DNA of 64,000 nt, taken from the NCBI GenBank assembly GCA_963545205.1, contig CAUUHW010000005.1, forward strand, positions 108,494 through 172,493. Direction: 5' to 3'. Below are positions 34,065-44,013 of the stretch, one piece after another. The notes beneath the pieces were generated by a model, which had not been told where the DNA came from, ran no database searches, and saw only the letters and a list, made by a program, of their open reading frames with translations. Numbering within the stretch: the stretch's first letter is position 1; the number at the start of each line of letters is the position of its first letter. This stretch comes from CAUTYU01 sp963545205 (GTDB lineage Bacteria; Desulfobacterota; Desulfovibrionia; Desulfovibrionales; Desulfomicrobiaceae). The position numbers were made by a program, and so were the translations under genes.

Positions 34065-36269
34065 ATGAGCGATACCCAGACACCGGCAAAATCTTCTATC
34101 AGGGTGAGCGTAACCCAGGATCAGGCCATCCCCCGGTCCGCCGCCGATTGCGCCTCGTCCACCCCTCCGCTTCTGGGATGCCTGTCCATCGTCTCCAGAC
34201 TCATGGGCAAGCCGGTCAGCGTCACGGCCCTGGAAACAGGCCTGCCCCGCACCCAGAACGGCCCCACGGCATATGCCTGCATCCGCACGGCCCGCCGCGA
34301 AGGACTGGACACCCAGATCGTGCACAAACCACTGGAGAAAATCCCGGCCCTCAATCTGCCCTGCATCCTGCTCCTTCAGGGCGAAAACGCCTGCGTGCTG
34401 ACAGAACTGCGCAAGGATTCGGCCCGCATCATCATGCCCGAAAATCCGGACACGCCTTTCGAGACGCCCCTGGAAAAACTTCTGGAAAGCTACAGCGGGC
34501 ATGCCGTCTTCGCCCGGCCCAAGGCCGAACTGGAATCCTGGACCAGGGAACTCAAAATCTTCGACACCAAAGCGTGGTTCTGGGGTACCATCCTGCATTT
34601 TCTGCCCATCTACCGGCACGTGATCCTGGCCTCGGTGTTCATCAATATCCTGGCTATCGCCTCGCCCGTATTCACCATGAACGTCTACGACCGGGTGGTG
34701 CCCAACAACGCCCTGGAAACCCTGTGGGTTCTGGCCGTCGGCGTAGCCGTGGCCTTTTTCTTCGATTTCGCCCTGCGCAATCTGCGCGGCTATTTCGTGG
34801 ACGTGGCCGGGCGTAACGCCGACATCCTCGTGGCCAGCAAGCTCATGAGCCACGTCCTGTCCATGCGCATGGACCACAAGCCCGGATCCACGGGTGCGCT
34901 GGTCAACAACATCCGGGAGTTCGACTCCCTGCGCGAATTTTTCAGCTCCACCACCCTGCTGGCCATGGTGGACCTGCCTTTTCTCGTCCTGTTCATTTTG
35001 GCCATCGCCGTCATCGGAGGCCCCGTGGCCGCCATCCCGGCCGTGGCCGCGCCCATCGTCATCCTCGTCGGGCTGCTGGTTCAGGGGCCGCTCAAGCACT
35101 TCATCGAGACCGGCTACAGGGAGTCCACCCAGAAAAACGCCCTGCTGGTGGAGGCCGTCAGCGGTCTGGAAACCCTGAAGACCAGCCGGGCCGAGGGCCC
35201 CATGCTCGGCCGCTGGGAACAGATCGTCGGGCAAGGGGCCAAGTCGTCCATCCGCTCCAAGGCTATCAGCACCTTTTCCCTGACCTTCACCCAGTTCGCC
35301 ACCCAGATCGTGTACGCCGGCGTCATCATCTGGGGCGTGTACCGCATCGCCGAAGGGCAGATGACCACGGGCGGCCTCATCGCCTGCTCCATTCTGGTGG
35401 GCCGGGCCATGAGCCCTCTGGGAGCGGTGGCCGCCATGCTGACCCGGTTGCAGCAAAGCCGCATGGCCCTGAAGAATCTGGACGTGCTCATGCAAATTCC
35501 CGGGGAACGGCCGGAAGAGGTGCGCCACACCGCGCAGCGTGACCTCAAGGCCAGCATCGCCTTCGAGGACGTGAGCTTCAAATATCCGGGGGCCCTGACC
35601 AACAGCCTGTCCCATGTCAGCCTGCACATCGCCCAGGGCGAGCGGGTGGCCATTCTGGGCAAGATGGGCTCGGGCAAGACCACCCTGGGCAAGCTTGTCA
35701 CCGGCCTGTACACGCCACAGCGCGGTGCGGTGAAGGTCGGCGGACTGGACATCCGCCAGATGGATCCGGCCGACCTGAGGGCTAAAATCGGCTACATGGC
35801 TCAGGACAACTTCCTTTTTCAGGGTACCGTACGCGAAAACATCACTCTGGGCGCGCCCCAGGCCGGGGACCAAGCCCTGTTCAAGGCTGCGGCCATCGCC
35901 GGAGTGACGGATTTCATCAGAAGCAATCCAGCCGGATTCAATCTTCAGGTGGGCGAGCGGGGGCTCAGCCTGTCCGGCGGACAGCGTCAGGCCATAACCA
36001 TCGCCCGTGCCCTGCTTCTGAACCCGGATATCGTCATTCTGGACGAGCCGAGCAGTTCCATGGACATGGGTGTGGAGGCCATCCTCAAACTCCGCCTGAC
36101 CTCAGCCCTGCAGGGCAAGACCCTCATCCTCGTCACCCACCGGCCCACCCTTTTGTCTCTGGTCTCCCGCGTCATCGTGCTGGACGAAGGGCGCATCGTC
36201 GCCGACGGCCCACGCAACAAGGTGCTGGGCGAGCTGCAGAAAAACCCCGGCGGAGGCGGAAATGCGTAA
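34065..36269 (+). CDS. type I secretion ABC transporter (LapB-like, with degenerate C39 domain)
   Basis: A 734-residue export ATPase. The N-terminal 140 residues resemble the peptidase C39 fold but lack the catalytic cysteine arrangement (GCLSIVSRLMGKPVSV), as in transporters that export uncleaved RTX or Lap adhesins. Membrane helices follow from about 175 to 450. The ATPase domain has Walker A LGKMGSGKTT (about 529-538), the signature LSGGQRQAITIARAL (about 634) and Walker B IVILDEPSSS. It overlaps the HlyD gene by 8 bp. Together with HlyD and the TolC protein it would secrete the VCBS adhesin encoded on the opposite strand. Confidence 0.9.
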   Translation: MSDTQTPAKSSIRVSVTQDQAIPRSAADCASSTPPLLGCLSIVSRLMGKPVSVTALETGLPRTQNGPTAYACIRTARREGLDTQIVHKPLEKIPALNLPCILLLQGENACVLTELRKDSARIIMPENPDTPFETPLEKLLESYSGHAVFARPKAELESWTRELKIFDTKAWFWGTILHFLPIYRHVILASVFINILAIASPVFTMNVYDRVVPNNALETLWVLAVGVAVAFFFDFALRNLRGYFVDVAGRNADILVASKLMSHVLSMRMDHKPGSTGALVNNIREFDSLREFFSSTTLLAMVDLPFLVLFILAIAVIGGPVAAIPAVAAPIVILVGLLVQGPLKHFIETGYRESTQKNALLVEAVSGLETLKTSRAEGPMLGRWEQIVGQGAKSSIRSKAISTFSLTFTQFATQIVYAGVIIWGVYRIAEGQMTTGGLIACSILVGRAMSPLGAVAAMLTRLQQSRMALKNLDVLMQIPGERPEEVRHTAQRDLKASIAFEDVSFKYPGALTNSLSHVSLHIAQGERVAILGKMGSGKTTLGKLVTGLYTPQRGAVKVGGLDIRQMDPADLRAKIGYMAQDNFLFQGTVRENITLGAPQAGDQALFKAAAIAGVTDFIRSNPAGFNLQVGERGLSLSGGQRQAITIARALLLNPDIVILDEPSSSMDMGVEAILKLRLTSALQGKTLILVTHRPTLLSLVSRVIVLDEGRIVADGPRNKVLGELQKNPGGGGNA

Positions 36270-37590
36270 ACGCCGCTATTCCGAAGAAGAACTGGGATTC
36301 ATGAGCGAAGTGGACGCCGCCATGTACAACCGTGGCCGCGGCGGCGCTTATGTGCTGTCTCTGACCATCTGTCTGCTCCTGGCTTCTTTTCTGGTCTGGG
36401 CGCATTTCGCCGTCCTGGATGAAGTGACCAGAGGCATGGGCCAGGTCATTCCCTCCCAGCGGGTACAGGTCATCCAGAATCTGGAAGGCGGTATTCTGGA
36501 AGAGACCCTGGTGCGGGAAAACCAGATCGTGGAAAAAGGGGACATTCTGGTGCGCATCAGCAATGAATTGGCCCAAAGCACCCTCAAGGACATGGCCAGC
36601 CAGGCCCTGACCCATCAGGGGGCCATCGCCCGGCTGCACGCCGAGGCCACCGGAACCGATCCCGATTTTTCGGAAGAACTGAAGACCAAGGCCCCCAAAG
36701 TCATCACGGACCAGATGGCCATTTACCGGGCCCGGATGGATCAGCTCGAACAGGAGCTGAAAATCCTGCGCAGTCAGCACACCCAGCGGGTCCAGGAAGC
36801 CAGCGAGATGAACATCCGCCGCAACCAGGTGGCCAACGACCTGAAGCTGGCCCAGGAGCAGCTCAATATCGCCAGGCCGCTCATGGAGAAAAACGTGTAC
36901 CCGCGGGTGGAGTACCTGAGTCTCGAACGCACGGTCAGCTCGTTGCGCGGCGACCTGCAAACCCTGAACGTGAGCATTCCCCGCACCCAGCAGGCGGCCC
37001 AGGAATTCAAGGAACGCCAGAATCAGAGGCTGGCCGAATTCAAGGCCCAGGCCCTTCAGGAAATGAACCAGCATCAGGTGGAGCTCAACTCCAAGCTCCA
37101 CGCTCTGTCGGCGGGACAGGACCGGGTCACCCGCACCGACGTGCGCAGCCCCGTGCGGGGCACGGTCAAGCAGGTCATCCTCAATACCGCGGGCGGCGTG
37201 GTCAAGCCGGGCGAGCCCATTCTGGAAATCCTGCCCCTGGACGACACCCTGCTCATCGAGGCCAACATCAAGCCTGCGGACATCGCCTTTCTGCATCCGG
37301 GACAGAAGGCCATGATCAAGATCACGGCCTACGATTTCTCCATTTACGGCGGTCTGGAAGGGTCCGTGGAGCAGATCAGCGCGGACACCATCGAAAACCA
37401 GAAAGGCGAGAGCTTCTACAAGGTGAAACTGCGCACCCAGGCGGCGGCCATCACCTACCGGGGCGAGACGCTGCCCATCATTCCGGGCATGACCGCCAGC
37501 GTAGACATTCTGACCGGCAAGAAAAGCGTGCTGGATTATCTGCTCAAGCCCATTCTGAAGGCCCGGCAAAACGCCTTGCGGGAGCGGTAA
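36262..37590 (+). CDS. HlyD-family type I secretion periplasmic adaptor
   Basis: A 442-residue membrane fusion protein: one N-terminal membrane helix (about residues 30-50, VLSLTICLLLASFLVWAHF), a split lipoyl domain (GMGQVIPSQRVQVIQNLEGG; later DVRSPVRGTVKQVI), a long periplasmic coiled coil (about 95-280) and a C-terminal beta-barrel. It links the ABC transporter with the TolC-type duct. The start overlaps the ABC gene. It corresponds to LapC in Lap-type systems and is intact. Confidence 0.9.
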   Translation: MRKRRYSEEELGFMSEVDAAMYNRGRGGAYVLSLTICLLLASFLVWAHFAVLDEVTRGMGQVIPSQRVQVIQNLEGGILEETLVRENQIVEKGDILVRISNELAQSTLKDMASQALTHQGAIARLHAEATGTDPDFSEELKTKAPKVITDQMAIYRARMDQLEQELKILRSQHTQRVQEASEMNIRRNQVANDLKLAQEQLNIARPLMEKNVYPRVEYLSLERTVSSLRGDLQTLNVSIPRTQQAAQEFKERQNQRLAEFKAQALQEMNQHQVELNSKLHALSAGQDRVTRTDVRSPVRGTVKQVILNTAGGVVKPGEPILEILPLDDTLLIEANIKPADIAFLHPGQKAMIKITAYDFSIYGGLEGSVEQISADTIENQKGESFYKVKLRTQAAAITYRGETLPIIPGMTASVDILTGKKSVLDYLLKPILKARQNALRER

Positions 37591-37594
37591 GGCA

Positions 37595-38242
37595 TTGCGG
37601 GCGGCCGTGCCGGTTCTTGCGGCGCTTCTGGCGGCGGGCCTCTTTTTTCCTGCGCGGGCCTGGCCGGACATGGCGTCCATGCGTCTGTTCCAGAGCGCGT
37701 CCTTCCGGGGAAACTTCGACGCTTTGCCGAAATGGAAGCGGGTGCTCAAAAAATCCGAAGGAGAAATCAGGCGTTTTCAGACCTGCTCCGGCCAGTGTCC
37801 GCCGGGCGCGTCCAGCTGGCGGCGGATCATGGCCCGTGCGCGGGACCGGCAGCCTCTGGAGCAGATCAGAATGGTCAACGAATTCTTCAACAAGTGGCCC
37901 TACCGGCTGGATGAAGAAGCCTACGGTGTTTCCGACTGGTGGGCCACGCCGCAGGAATTTCTCAAGATATCGGGAGACTGCGAGGACTACGCCATCATCA
38001 AGTACTTCGCCCTGCGGGAACTGGGCTTTGCTCCCGGCGCGCTGCGCATCGTGGTGCTCAAGGACCGCATCCGCAACATCGGGCACGCCGTGCTGGCGGT
38101 GTTTCTGGACGGCGAGGTCCATGTGCTGGACAACATGACCGACATGGTCTTCCCGCACACCAAGTACCGGCACTACGTCCCGCAGTATTCCCTGAACGAG
38201 ACGACCCGCTGGAACCATATTCCCCTGGCCAAGAAACCCTAA
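37595..38242 (+). CDS. LapG-like periplasmic cysteine protease (BTLCP family)
   Basis: About 215 residues with a signal peptide (VPVLAALLAAGLFFPARA). TTG 37595 or GTG 37607 may be the start, directly after the HlyD stop. The transglutaminase-like catalytic residues are visible: Cys in SGDCEDYAI, His in NIGHAVLAV and Asp in VHVLDNM. The acidic residues next to the cysteine (D-C-E-D) match those that bind calcium in LapG. LapG cuts adhesins after their retention module and so releases biofilm cells; the adhesin here carries a fitting PAAG site. It is followed after 13 bp by the membrane regulator gene. Confidence 0.85.
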   Translation: MRAAVPVLAALLAAGLFFPARAWPDMASMRLFQSASFRGNFDALPKWKRVLKKSEGEIRRFQTCSGQCPPGASSWRRIMARARDRQPLEQIRMVNEFFNKWPYRLDEEAYGVSDWWATPQEFLKISGDCEDYAIIKYFALRELGFAPGALRIVVLKDRIRNIGHAVLAVFLDGEVHVLDNMTDMVFPHTKYRHYVPQYSLNETTRWNHIPLAKKP

Positions 38243-38255
38243 TGGAGACGGGCAC

Positions 38256-38783
38256 ATGACAACATCGAAAAACGCCGGTTCAAGCGGTGGAAAATCCGAA
38301 CTGATCATGGGCGCGGCCATCATCGCCCTGATCTTCGCCGCCCTCATGACCTGGGTGGGATGGAGCATCCGGACCAAACAGGCGGAACTGAACGAGCAGA
38401 TCCGGGAGCGTCTGGAACTTCTGGCAAGAGGCCGGACCGAGGTGTTCACATCCTGGCTCTCCGGCCTGGAGCAACAAAGCGAACGCCTTATCTCGTCGGA
38501 TCTGTTCCGCCTGTACGCCACGGACATGGACCTCATCGACGCCGACCCCGGCTTTCTGATCACCGGAGCCATCCCCGAAGGCCGGGAGCACGACCAGATG
38601 GCCCAGCTGGCCGACCAGTTCCCCCTCATGCACCGGACCTTCGCGGATTTCACCGCCTTCGCCGGCGGCTTCCGTCAAAAAAACCTTCGCCGCCCCCATG
38701 ACGCATTTTTCCAGCCTGCGCCAGGAAGACACGGGCCTCGTGCTGGATATGTTCGTTCCCATCATATCCACGGCACAGGATGA
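38256..38783 (+). pseudogene. membrane sensor/HD-GYP protein, N-terminal part before A7 frameshift
   Basis: Encodes one membrane helix (about residues 17-38, LIMGAAIIALIFAALMTWVGW) and the start of a periplasmic sensor region. At the A7 run (38677-38683) the frame becomes wrong: after GGFRQK the reading turns to unrelated basic sequence and stops at 38783. With six A the reading would be GGFRQKTFAAPMTHFSSLRQ, joining smoothly with the second part. The start ATG at 38256 lies 13 bp after the LapG-like gene. Confidence 0.75.
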
Positions 38784-40218
38784 GAAAAAAGCCGCTGCCG
38801 TGGTCATGCTGACCAAAAGCGCCAACACCGCCGTAACATCCGTTCTTTCCAACACTCCGCTTTCGGCCAGCGGCGAACGGACCAGAATCATGCAGACAGC
38901 CGGAACCGGATTCCAGGAAATTGTCCCCTGGCAGCCCGGAGGACCGGCCCCGCTGGTCATGCCTCTGGCTCTGAACGACGCAAAAGAACTGCCCTTTGCC
39001 CGGCGCGGCGGCGCAAACGGCGAAGTCTATTCTCTGGGAGTGAAGCTGCCGGACCTGGACATCTGGATCGTACAGGAAGTGGACGCCCGGGAGGCCACCC
39101 GGACCCTGCAGCAGTACGCCCGCGTTTCCGTGCTCATCGCCACGCTCATCGCTCTGGCCATCAGCCTGCTTTTCGGCCTGATCTGGTGGCGCACCATGGG
39201 CAGAAAACACAGGGACACGGCCGAAAGGTTCCGCGCCCTGGCCCAGGAGCTGGAAAAGCAGCGCAATTTTCTGGACTCCATCAACGACACCATTCCCGAC
39301 TTCATCGCCGTCAAAAATCTGGACGGCGCCTATACTTACGCCAATCCAGCCCTGGCGGAAGGCGTGGGCAGAGCGGAGGAAGAGATTCACGGCATGGACG
39401 ATGTGGCCCTGTTCGGATTCGACACGGGCAAACGCCTGGAGCAGTCCGACGAAAAAGCGCTGAAAACCGGCGGCCCCGTGACGACCACGGAACGTATCTA
39501 CCTGAAGTCGCAGCTCCACCACTTCCAGATCACCAAAGTGCCGCTCAGAAACGACCAGGGCGAACCTGAGGGCGTCATCGCCGTGTTCCGGGACATCACG
39601 TCCATGATCCAGGCCGAGGAACGCAAACGGCAGGCCGTTTTTCAGACCGTGGAAGCCCTGGTCAAGGCCATCGAGTTCACGGACCCTTACTTGGCCGGAC
39701 ATTCGGCCCTCATGCGCGAGGTGTCTTCGCTGCTGGCCGACAGCCTGCACATGTCCGCCGAGGAGAAATCCACGGTGGAAATCGCCTCCACCCTCTCCCA
39801 GATCGGCAAAATCTTCGTGGACAAGGCCGTTCTGACCAAGGCCGAACAGCTTTCCGAGATGGAAAAGGACCTGATTCGCAAGCATGTGGAACATGCGGCG
39901 GGCATCCTGCGCCAGATCAATTTCGATCTGCCCGTTTTCGAGGCCGTGGTGCAGATGAACGAACGACTGGACGGCAGCGGATATCCCAAGGGCCTGCACG
40001 ACGAGGAAATCGGCCTGCACGCCAAGGTGCTGAGCGTAGCCAACAGCTTCTGCGCCATGATCCGTCCCAGAGCCTACCGTCCGGCCATGACCGTGGAACA
40101 GGCGCTGGAAAACCTCCAGGCGTCCGAAACGAGTTACGACCGGCGCATTGTGGATGCCCTGCGCGCGGCCATGGACACGGCGCAGGGGGACAAGGTGCTG
40201 CAAAAGGCCCGGGAGTGA
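38678..40218 (+). pseudogene. membrane sensor/HD-GYP protein, main part (PAS plus degenerate HD-GYP)
   Basis: Continues the periplasmic region, then a second membrane helix (VSVLIATLIALAISLLFGLIWW, 39127-39192), a PAS domain (FLDSINDTIPDFIAVKNLDG) and an HD-GYP-like domain. The phosphodiesterase core is damaged: the HD of LHDIGK is replaced (STLSQIGKIF), the HHE motif reads QMNERLDGSGYP, and the later Asp is Asn (VLSVANSF). It may therefore bind rather than cleave cyclic di-GMP. In Desulfovibrio vulgaris an HD-type cyclic di-GMP receptor (DvhD) takes LapD's place; this gene sits where such a regulator is expected. ATG 38698 could start a protein lacking the first membrane helix. Confidence 0.75.
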
Positions 40219-40299
40219 CGGAAGTCCGACAGGAAGAAAAAATTGGCAGGATGTGACAAAAAAGGGGCGCCATGTTGTGCCCCTTGACGTTTACACTCG

Positions 40300-40773
40300 T
40301 TATTTTCTTTTGAAGAATCTTCCCAGCCTGCTGGAGAGCCAGCCTTCATCGGTACTGCGTTTTTTCCGTTCGAGCATGGCCTTGACCGCCGGAACATAGT
40401 TGGCGTCGTCTCTGCGGATATGGTTGAAAAGCCAGCTGTGCAGAAGGCCGTGCAGTTCCGCGGTGACGTTTTCCCCGCTCTTGAATCTGCAGTGAAACTC
40501 TCCCACCCGCTGCACAAAAATCTGGTGTACCTTCTTGTGCGGGTTGAAAAATTCGTACCCGGCATCTTCCATGAGGGTTTCCTCAAAGGCGAAATGGGAC
40601 ATGGTATAGTCCACAAGCTCGTCGATGACATTTCCGGCTTCCGCACTGGGACGAAAAGGATGCTGCGGCCCGATTCCTTCGAGAGCATTGATATATTCGA
40701 GGATCCTGCGATGCTGCTGGTCAATGATATCGATGCCAGTGTTCAGGTCGTCCTGCCATTCCAATCGAGCCAT
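40300..40773 (-). CDS. bacteriohemerythrin
   Basis: About 157 residues from ATG 40773, which has GGAGG 5 bases upstream. The di-iron ligands are all visible: QQHRRIL, HFAFEETLM (HxxxE), HKKVH (HxxxH) and HIRRDD (HxxxxD). The protein binds oxygen reversibly and in anaerobes may supply or detoxify it. A basic tail of about 30 residues (RKKRSTDEGWLSSRLGRFFKRK) is added beyond the fold. It is convergent with the HD-GYP gene and transcribed alone. Confidence 0.9.
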   Translation of the reverse strand: MARLEWQDDLNTGIDIIDQQHRRILEYINALEGIGPQHPFRPSAEAGNVIDELVDYTMSHFAFEETLMEDAGYEFFNPHKKVHQIFVQRVGEFHCRFKSGENVTAELHGLLHSWLFNHIRRDDANYVPAVKAMLERKKRSTDEGWLSSRLGRFFKRK

Positions 40774-40957
40774 ATATCCTCCGTATAAAAAATGGATACT
40801 CAAGTTTCCAGCGGCATCAAGACGGCCCGCTGTTTCAAAAGCGCCCCGGCATGCGGCAGAAGTTTTTCCGGCAGACCGGATTCATAAAACCGAATTCTTC
40901 CCTGCGCGTTCATTGAGTGCATCCTCCGCTCCCGGAAACTGGGCTGTTCCGGAAAAT

Positions 40958-40980
40958 GCAAAAGCCCGGGCTTTTTTTGC
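40958..40980. terminator. intrinsic terminator in the gap between hemerythrin and comEC
   Basis: GCAAAAGCCCGGGCTTTTTTTGC is a short GC-rich hairpin followed by T7. Both flanking genes are on the minus strand, so in its T-run orientation it would stop plus-strand transcription, and its A-rich side makes it partly usable from the other strand. The rest of the 349-bp gap shows nothing else I recognise. Confidence 0.55.
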
Positions 40981-41122
40981 AGCTAAGCCACATTTCCTAG
41001 AGAACAGCGGGTCCCGGGTCAAGATGCATCAACGGCGGGCCTGAGAAAAAAGCAAAATATATGCCCATAATCATCATGCCCGAAAGCATTCATCGCTCTC
41101 GGACGAACCGGTTTCCACGAAA

Positions 41123-43486
41123 TCACGGTATATCCTCCGGCCGAAGAGAACATCTGGCGGAACGCACCCGCTCCAGTTCTCCATCGACCCAGGAAAAACG
41201 GACGGCTCCGTAGCGGGCCGTGGTCAGCACGCGCATACCCCGTTCCTCGCACGCGGCTACAACTTCGGGATGGGGAAACCTGAAACGATTGTCCGGCCCG
41301 CAGGCTGCCACGGCCCAGCCCGCGTCCACCGCTTCGTACAACCTTGGAGAAAGACTCGATCTGGAACCGTGGTGCGGCAGGATCAACACATCAGACTGAA
41401 GAGGCGCACCGCTGTTCAGCATTTCCCCCAGCGCCCGGCGCTCCGCATCGCCCGGCAGCAGGGCCAGACCTTTACCCCGCCAGACCAGCCGCAACACCAG
41501 GGAAGAGTCATTGCTTGAAACACCCCGATATTCACGGCCCGGATGCAGCACTTCCAGCCACAGATCCGGCCCCACGGAGATCCTGTCTCCACGGCGCAGC
41601 ACGCGCACTAAGGTCTGATTCCGTTCAAGAAAACCTCTCAGCCGCCGGGAATCCTCCGTTTTATCCAGCAACCCCGTCCATCCGAAGAATCTCACGTCAA
41701 AAGTATCCAGAATATGAAACAGACCACGTACGTGATCCGCGTCCATATGCGACAGAAAAACCATGTCCGCCCGGGGCGGATGATCCCAGGCCAGAGCCGG
41801 TCCCACCACCGCCCGCCCCGGATCGTAATCTGAGCCCCAGGCTCCGGCTCCGTCGAAAAGCAGGGTCCGGCCTGCGGCCGTCCGCACGAAAACGGCCTGA
41901 CTCATGCCCGTATCCAGCACCGTCATCTCGATCCGGGAAGTCCCGGAGTTCAGCATTTGCCATGCAGCCGGAGCCGAAAGCAGCATCAGGCCCAGACCGA
42001 AAAAAGCCAGGCATCTGCCCCTGGATGGCCCCTGATGCGCCAACAGCGCACTGGCCGCCACGAGCACGGCCCAATAGCCGATAACTTCTACGCCGCATGG
42101 CCGCAGCACGGCCACCGCGTCGAGCCATCCACCTCTGTCCAGAACTTCCAGGCCGAAAGCCAGCGCGTCCGCCGTCCACCCGGCCAGCCAGAAGCATGCG
42201 CCCGCGCCGCACTCCCAGAAAAAACTCAGGACGAGCCCCGCGAAACAAAGCGGCAGAGTGGCCAGACTCAACACCGGCAACCAGACCAGATTGAGGAGCA
42301 AAAAAGGCGGAAACTCGGAAAAATAGAGCGCCTGTACCGGCAAGAGGAACAGATTGGCGCATACGGTCACGGCAGCGAGAGTGAGCGGAAACATGACCGG
42401 GGGAGGAATTTTTTCCCGCAGCCGGGACAGGCTGAAAAGAGGCAGATACAGGACAATACCGGCCACGGCCAGACCCGACAGTTGCAGACTGACATCGTGC
42501 ACCGCAGCCGGATCCGGCAGGACGAGCAGACAGACCGCCCACAAAAGCGAGTCCTGCAGGCTGCGCCACGTCCCGGACAACTGGTGCGCGGCCATGACCG
42601 CGAGCATGAGAAAAGCCCGTTGCAGGGACGGAGCGAACCCGCCCAGCCACAAATACGCGGCCGCCACGGGCAGGGCCAGAACAAGCCCCAGCTTCTGGCG
42701 GGGGATACGCAGCAGAACCGGCGGGCACATGGCTCCCAGCACCCAGGCCGCGCCGAATCCGAAAGCGGCCGCAAGCCCCAGATGCAGCCCGGACAAGGCC
42801 AGACTGTGCGCCAGCCCGGCCCGGCGGATGCGATCCATGAATTCCGGCTCCAGCCGCAGCCTGTCTCCGAAAAGCAAAGCCCGGACGGCCGCTCCGCCGC
42901 CTTGCGGCAGCAGGGTTTCAATCCGGGCCATCAGCCGGGACCGCCCGGAGACATCCCCGGACCACTCGACGCCCTCGTCCCCACGGGAATATGCGCGGTG
43001 CCAGACGTTTTCCCGCGCCCAGAACCTCTCCGGACCGGACAGACCGAAATTCGCCCGGCCCTGAAGCTTGCGGATACGCAGTCTCGCCTCGAACCGGCAG
43101 CCCGTCCCGGGCGGGGCCGACACGCCTTCCAGCGTCCAGAGCAGCCGTCCCGGCAGGAAACCTCCGGAATCCGCATCCCGTACCTGTCCGGCGACGATGT
43201 TCACTCTGCCGCCGGGGTATGTGCGCACCTCTTCCACCACGCCGGAAACCCGCACCGTGGCGTTCCAGAATTCCGCGGGCGGGTTGTGACCGTTTCCGCC
43301 CACAGCCAGTCCGAGAAGAAACGCGCCCCCCAGAAAAAACGCTTCTTTCCCTCGGGCGGAAGCCAGCCCCAGAAGCAGCAGAGCCAGACAGGCGCTCCAG
43401 AAATACGCGGCACCCAGCAGACCGCAAGCATATCCCAGAAAAAGCCGCTGCCAGCCGAGCAGCGCCAGCGGACCGGAAGGATGCAT
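41123..43486 (-). CDS. comEC: ComEC/Rec2-family DNA uptake channel
   Basis: About 787 residues from ATG 43486; the frame is open further to 43627 but the preceding residues are atypical and overlap the neighbouring gene. Order of domains: N-terminal membrane and OB-like region, the competence membrane domain with LAHSLALSGLHLGLAAAFG, and a C-terminal metallo-beta-lactamase domain with FLSHMDADHVRGL and ILPHHGSRSSLSPRLYE. It should form the inner-membrane pore for transforming DNA, with the C-terminal domain possibly degrading the other strand. ComM, used in natural transformation, is encoded at 56.4-57.9 kb. Confidence 0.9.
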   Translation of the reverse strand: MHPSGPLALLGWQRLFLGYACGLLGAAYFWSACLALLLLGLASARGKEAFFLGGAFLLGLAVGGNGHNPPAEFWNATVRVSGVVEEVRTYPGGRVNIVAGQVRDADSGGFLPGRLLWTLEGVSAPPGTGCRFEARLRIRKLQGRANFGLSGPERFWARENVWHRAYSRGDEGVEWSGDVSGRSRLMARIETLLPQGGGAAVRALLFGDRLRLEPEFMDRIRRAGLAHSLALSGLHLGLAAAFGFGAAWVLGAMCPPVLLRIPRQKLGLVLALPVAAAYLWLGGFAPSLQRAFLMLAVMAAHQLSGTWRSLQDSLLWAVCLLVLPDPAAVHDVSLQLSGLAVAGIVLYLPLFSLSRLREKIPPPVMFPLTLAAVTVCANLFLLPVQALYFSEFPPFLLLNLVWLPVLSLATLPLCFAGLVLSFFWECGAGACFWLAGWTADALAFGLEVLDRGGWLDAVAVLRPCGVEVIGYWAVLVAASALLAHQGPSRGRCLAFFGLGLMLLSAPAAWQMLNSGTSRIEMTVLDTGMSQAVFVRTAAGRTLLFDGAGAWGSDYDPGRAVVGPALAWDHPPRADMVFLSHMDADHVRGLFHILDTFDVRFFGWTGLLDKTEDSRRLRGFLERNQTLVRVLRRGDRISVGPDLWLEVLHPGREYRGVSSNDSSLVLRLVWRGKGLALLPGDAERRALGEMLNSGAPLQSDVLILPHHGSRSSLSPRLYEAVDAGWAVAACGPDNRFRFPHPEVVAACEERGMRVLTTARYGAVRFSWVDGELERVRSARCSLRPEDIP

Positions 43487-43521
43487 GCCCGGTATCGTCC
43501 GGCGCGGCGGCACGTCCGCGC

Positions 43522-43854
43522 TCACTCCAGAAAGTGCCCGGCCACCCAGCACGTCTGCACCACCTTGCCGCCGGCTTCGTTCAGGACAAATTCGATATTT
43601 CCTCTTTCGTCCAGCCGGGGCTCGCATTTCTCGTTATTCCACAGAGTCAGCCATCCCGGCCCCCACTCGGAATACGGAAAGGGCAGCGCACCCACGCGAT
43701 AGAGCCGCTCCACCGTCCAGCCTGCACCCTCCAGAGCGGACGCGTGCTCGCGCATCCAGGGCAGAGAGCGCTCTCCGGCTCTGGCCAGATCGCGGGAAAC
43801 AAGAGGATGTTTCAGCAGCTCCCGCGTGTTATCCAGTTCTTCGATAAAAGACAT
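43522..43854 (-). CDS. conserved hypothetical protein, 110 residues
   Basis: Begins MSFIEELDNTRELLKHPLVS at ATG 43854 with AGGAGG 6 bases upstream, which clearly selects this start from a much longer open frame running antisense through cobT. It is acidic, tryptophan-rich (GWTVERLYRVGALPFPYSEW, WGPGWLTLW) and has no signal peptide or membrane helix. No family is recognised. It lies 35 bp before comEC on the same strand and is probably co-transcribed with it. Confidence 0.7.
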   Translation of the reverse strand: MSFIEELDNTRELLKHPLVSRDLARAGERSLPWMREHASALEGAGWTVERLYRVGALPFPYSEWGPGWLTLWNNEKCEPRLDERGNIEFVLNEAGGKVVQTCWVAGHFLE

Positions 43855-44013
43855 TTCATCCCTCCTTGCAAAAAAGTTTCCGCGAGCAGATTTCCGCTGA
43901 AAAGAGGCCCCCTGTCTGGACAAGATCCAGGGAGAGCGGCACAACCGGCACCGGCCGCCGCACTCTAGAGCCGCGCGGCCGAACTTTCCCCTCAACAGCA
44001 TCACGGAGCGAGC

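Noticed and set aside
33921..35873. 650-codon antisense open frame opposite the ABC transporter gene
   Set aside because: It mirrors the codon pattern of a well-supported gene and has no recognisable domains.
42097..43700. Long plus-strand open frames opposite comEC
   Set aside because: They lack domains and overlap a ComEC gene with clear membrane and metallo-beta-lactamase motifs.
43855..44013. Cobalamin riboswitch before cobT
   Set aside because: No B12-box-like sequence or suitable fold was seen in the 159-bp gap.
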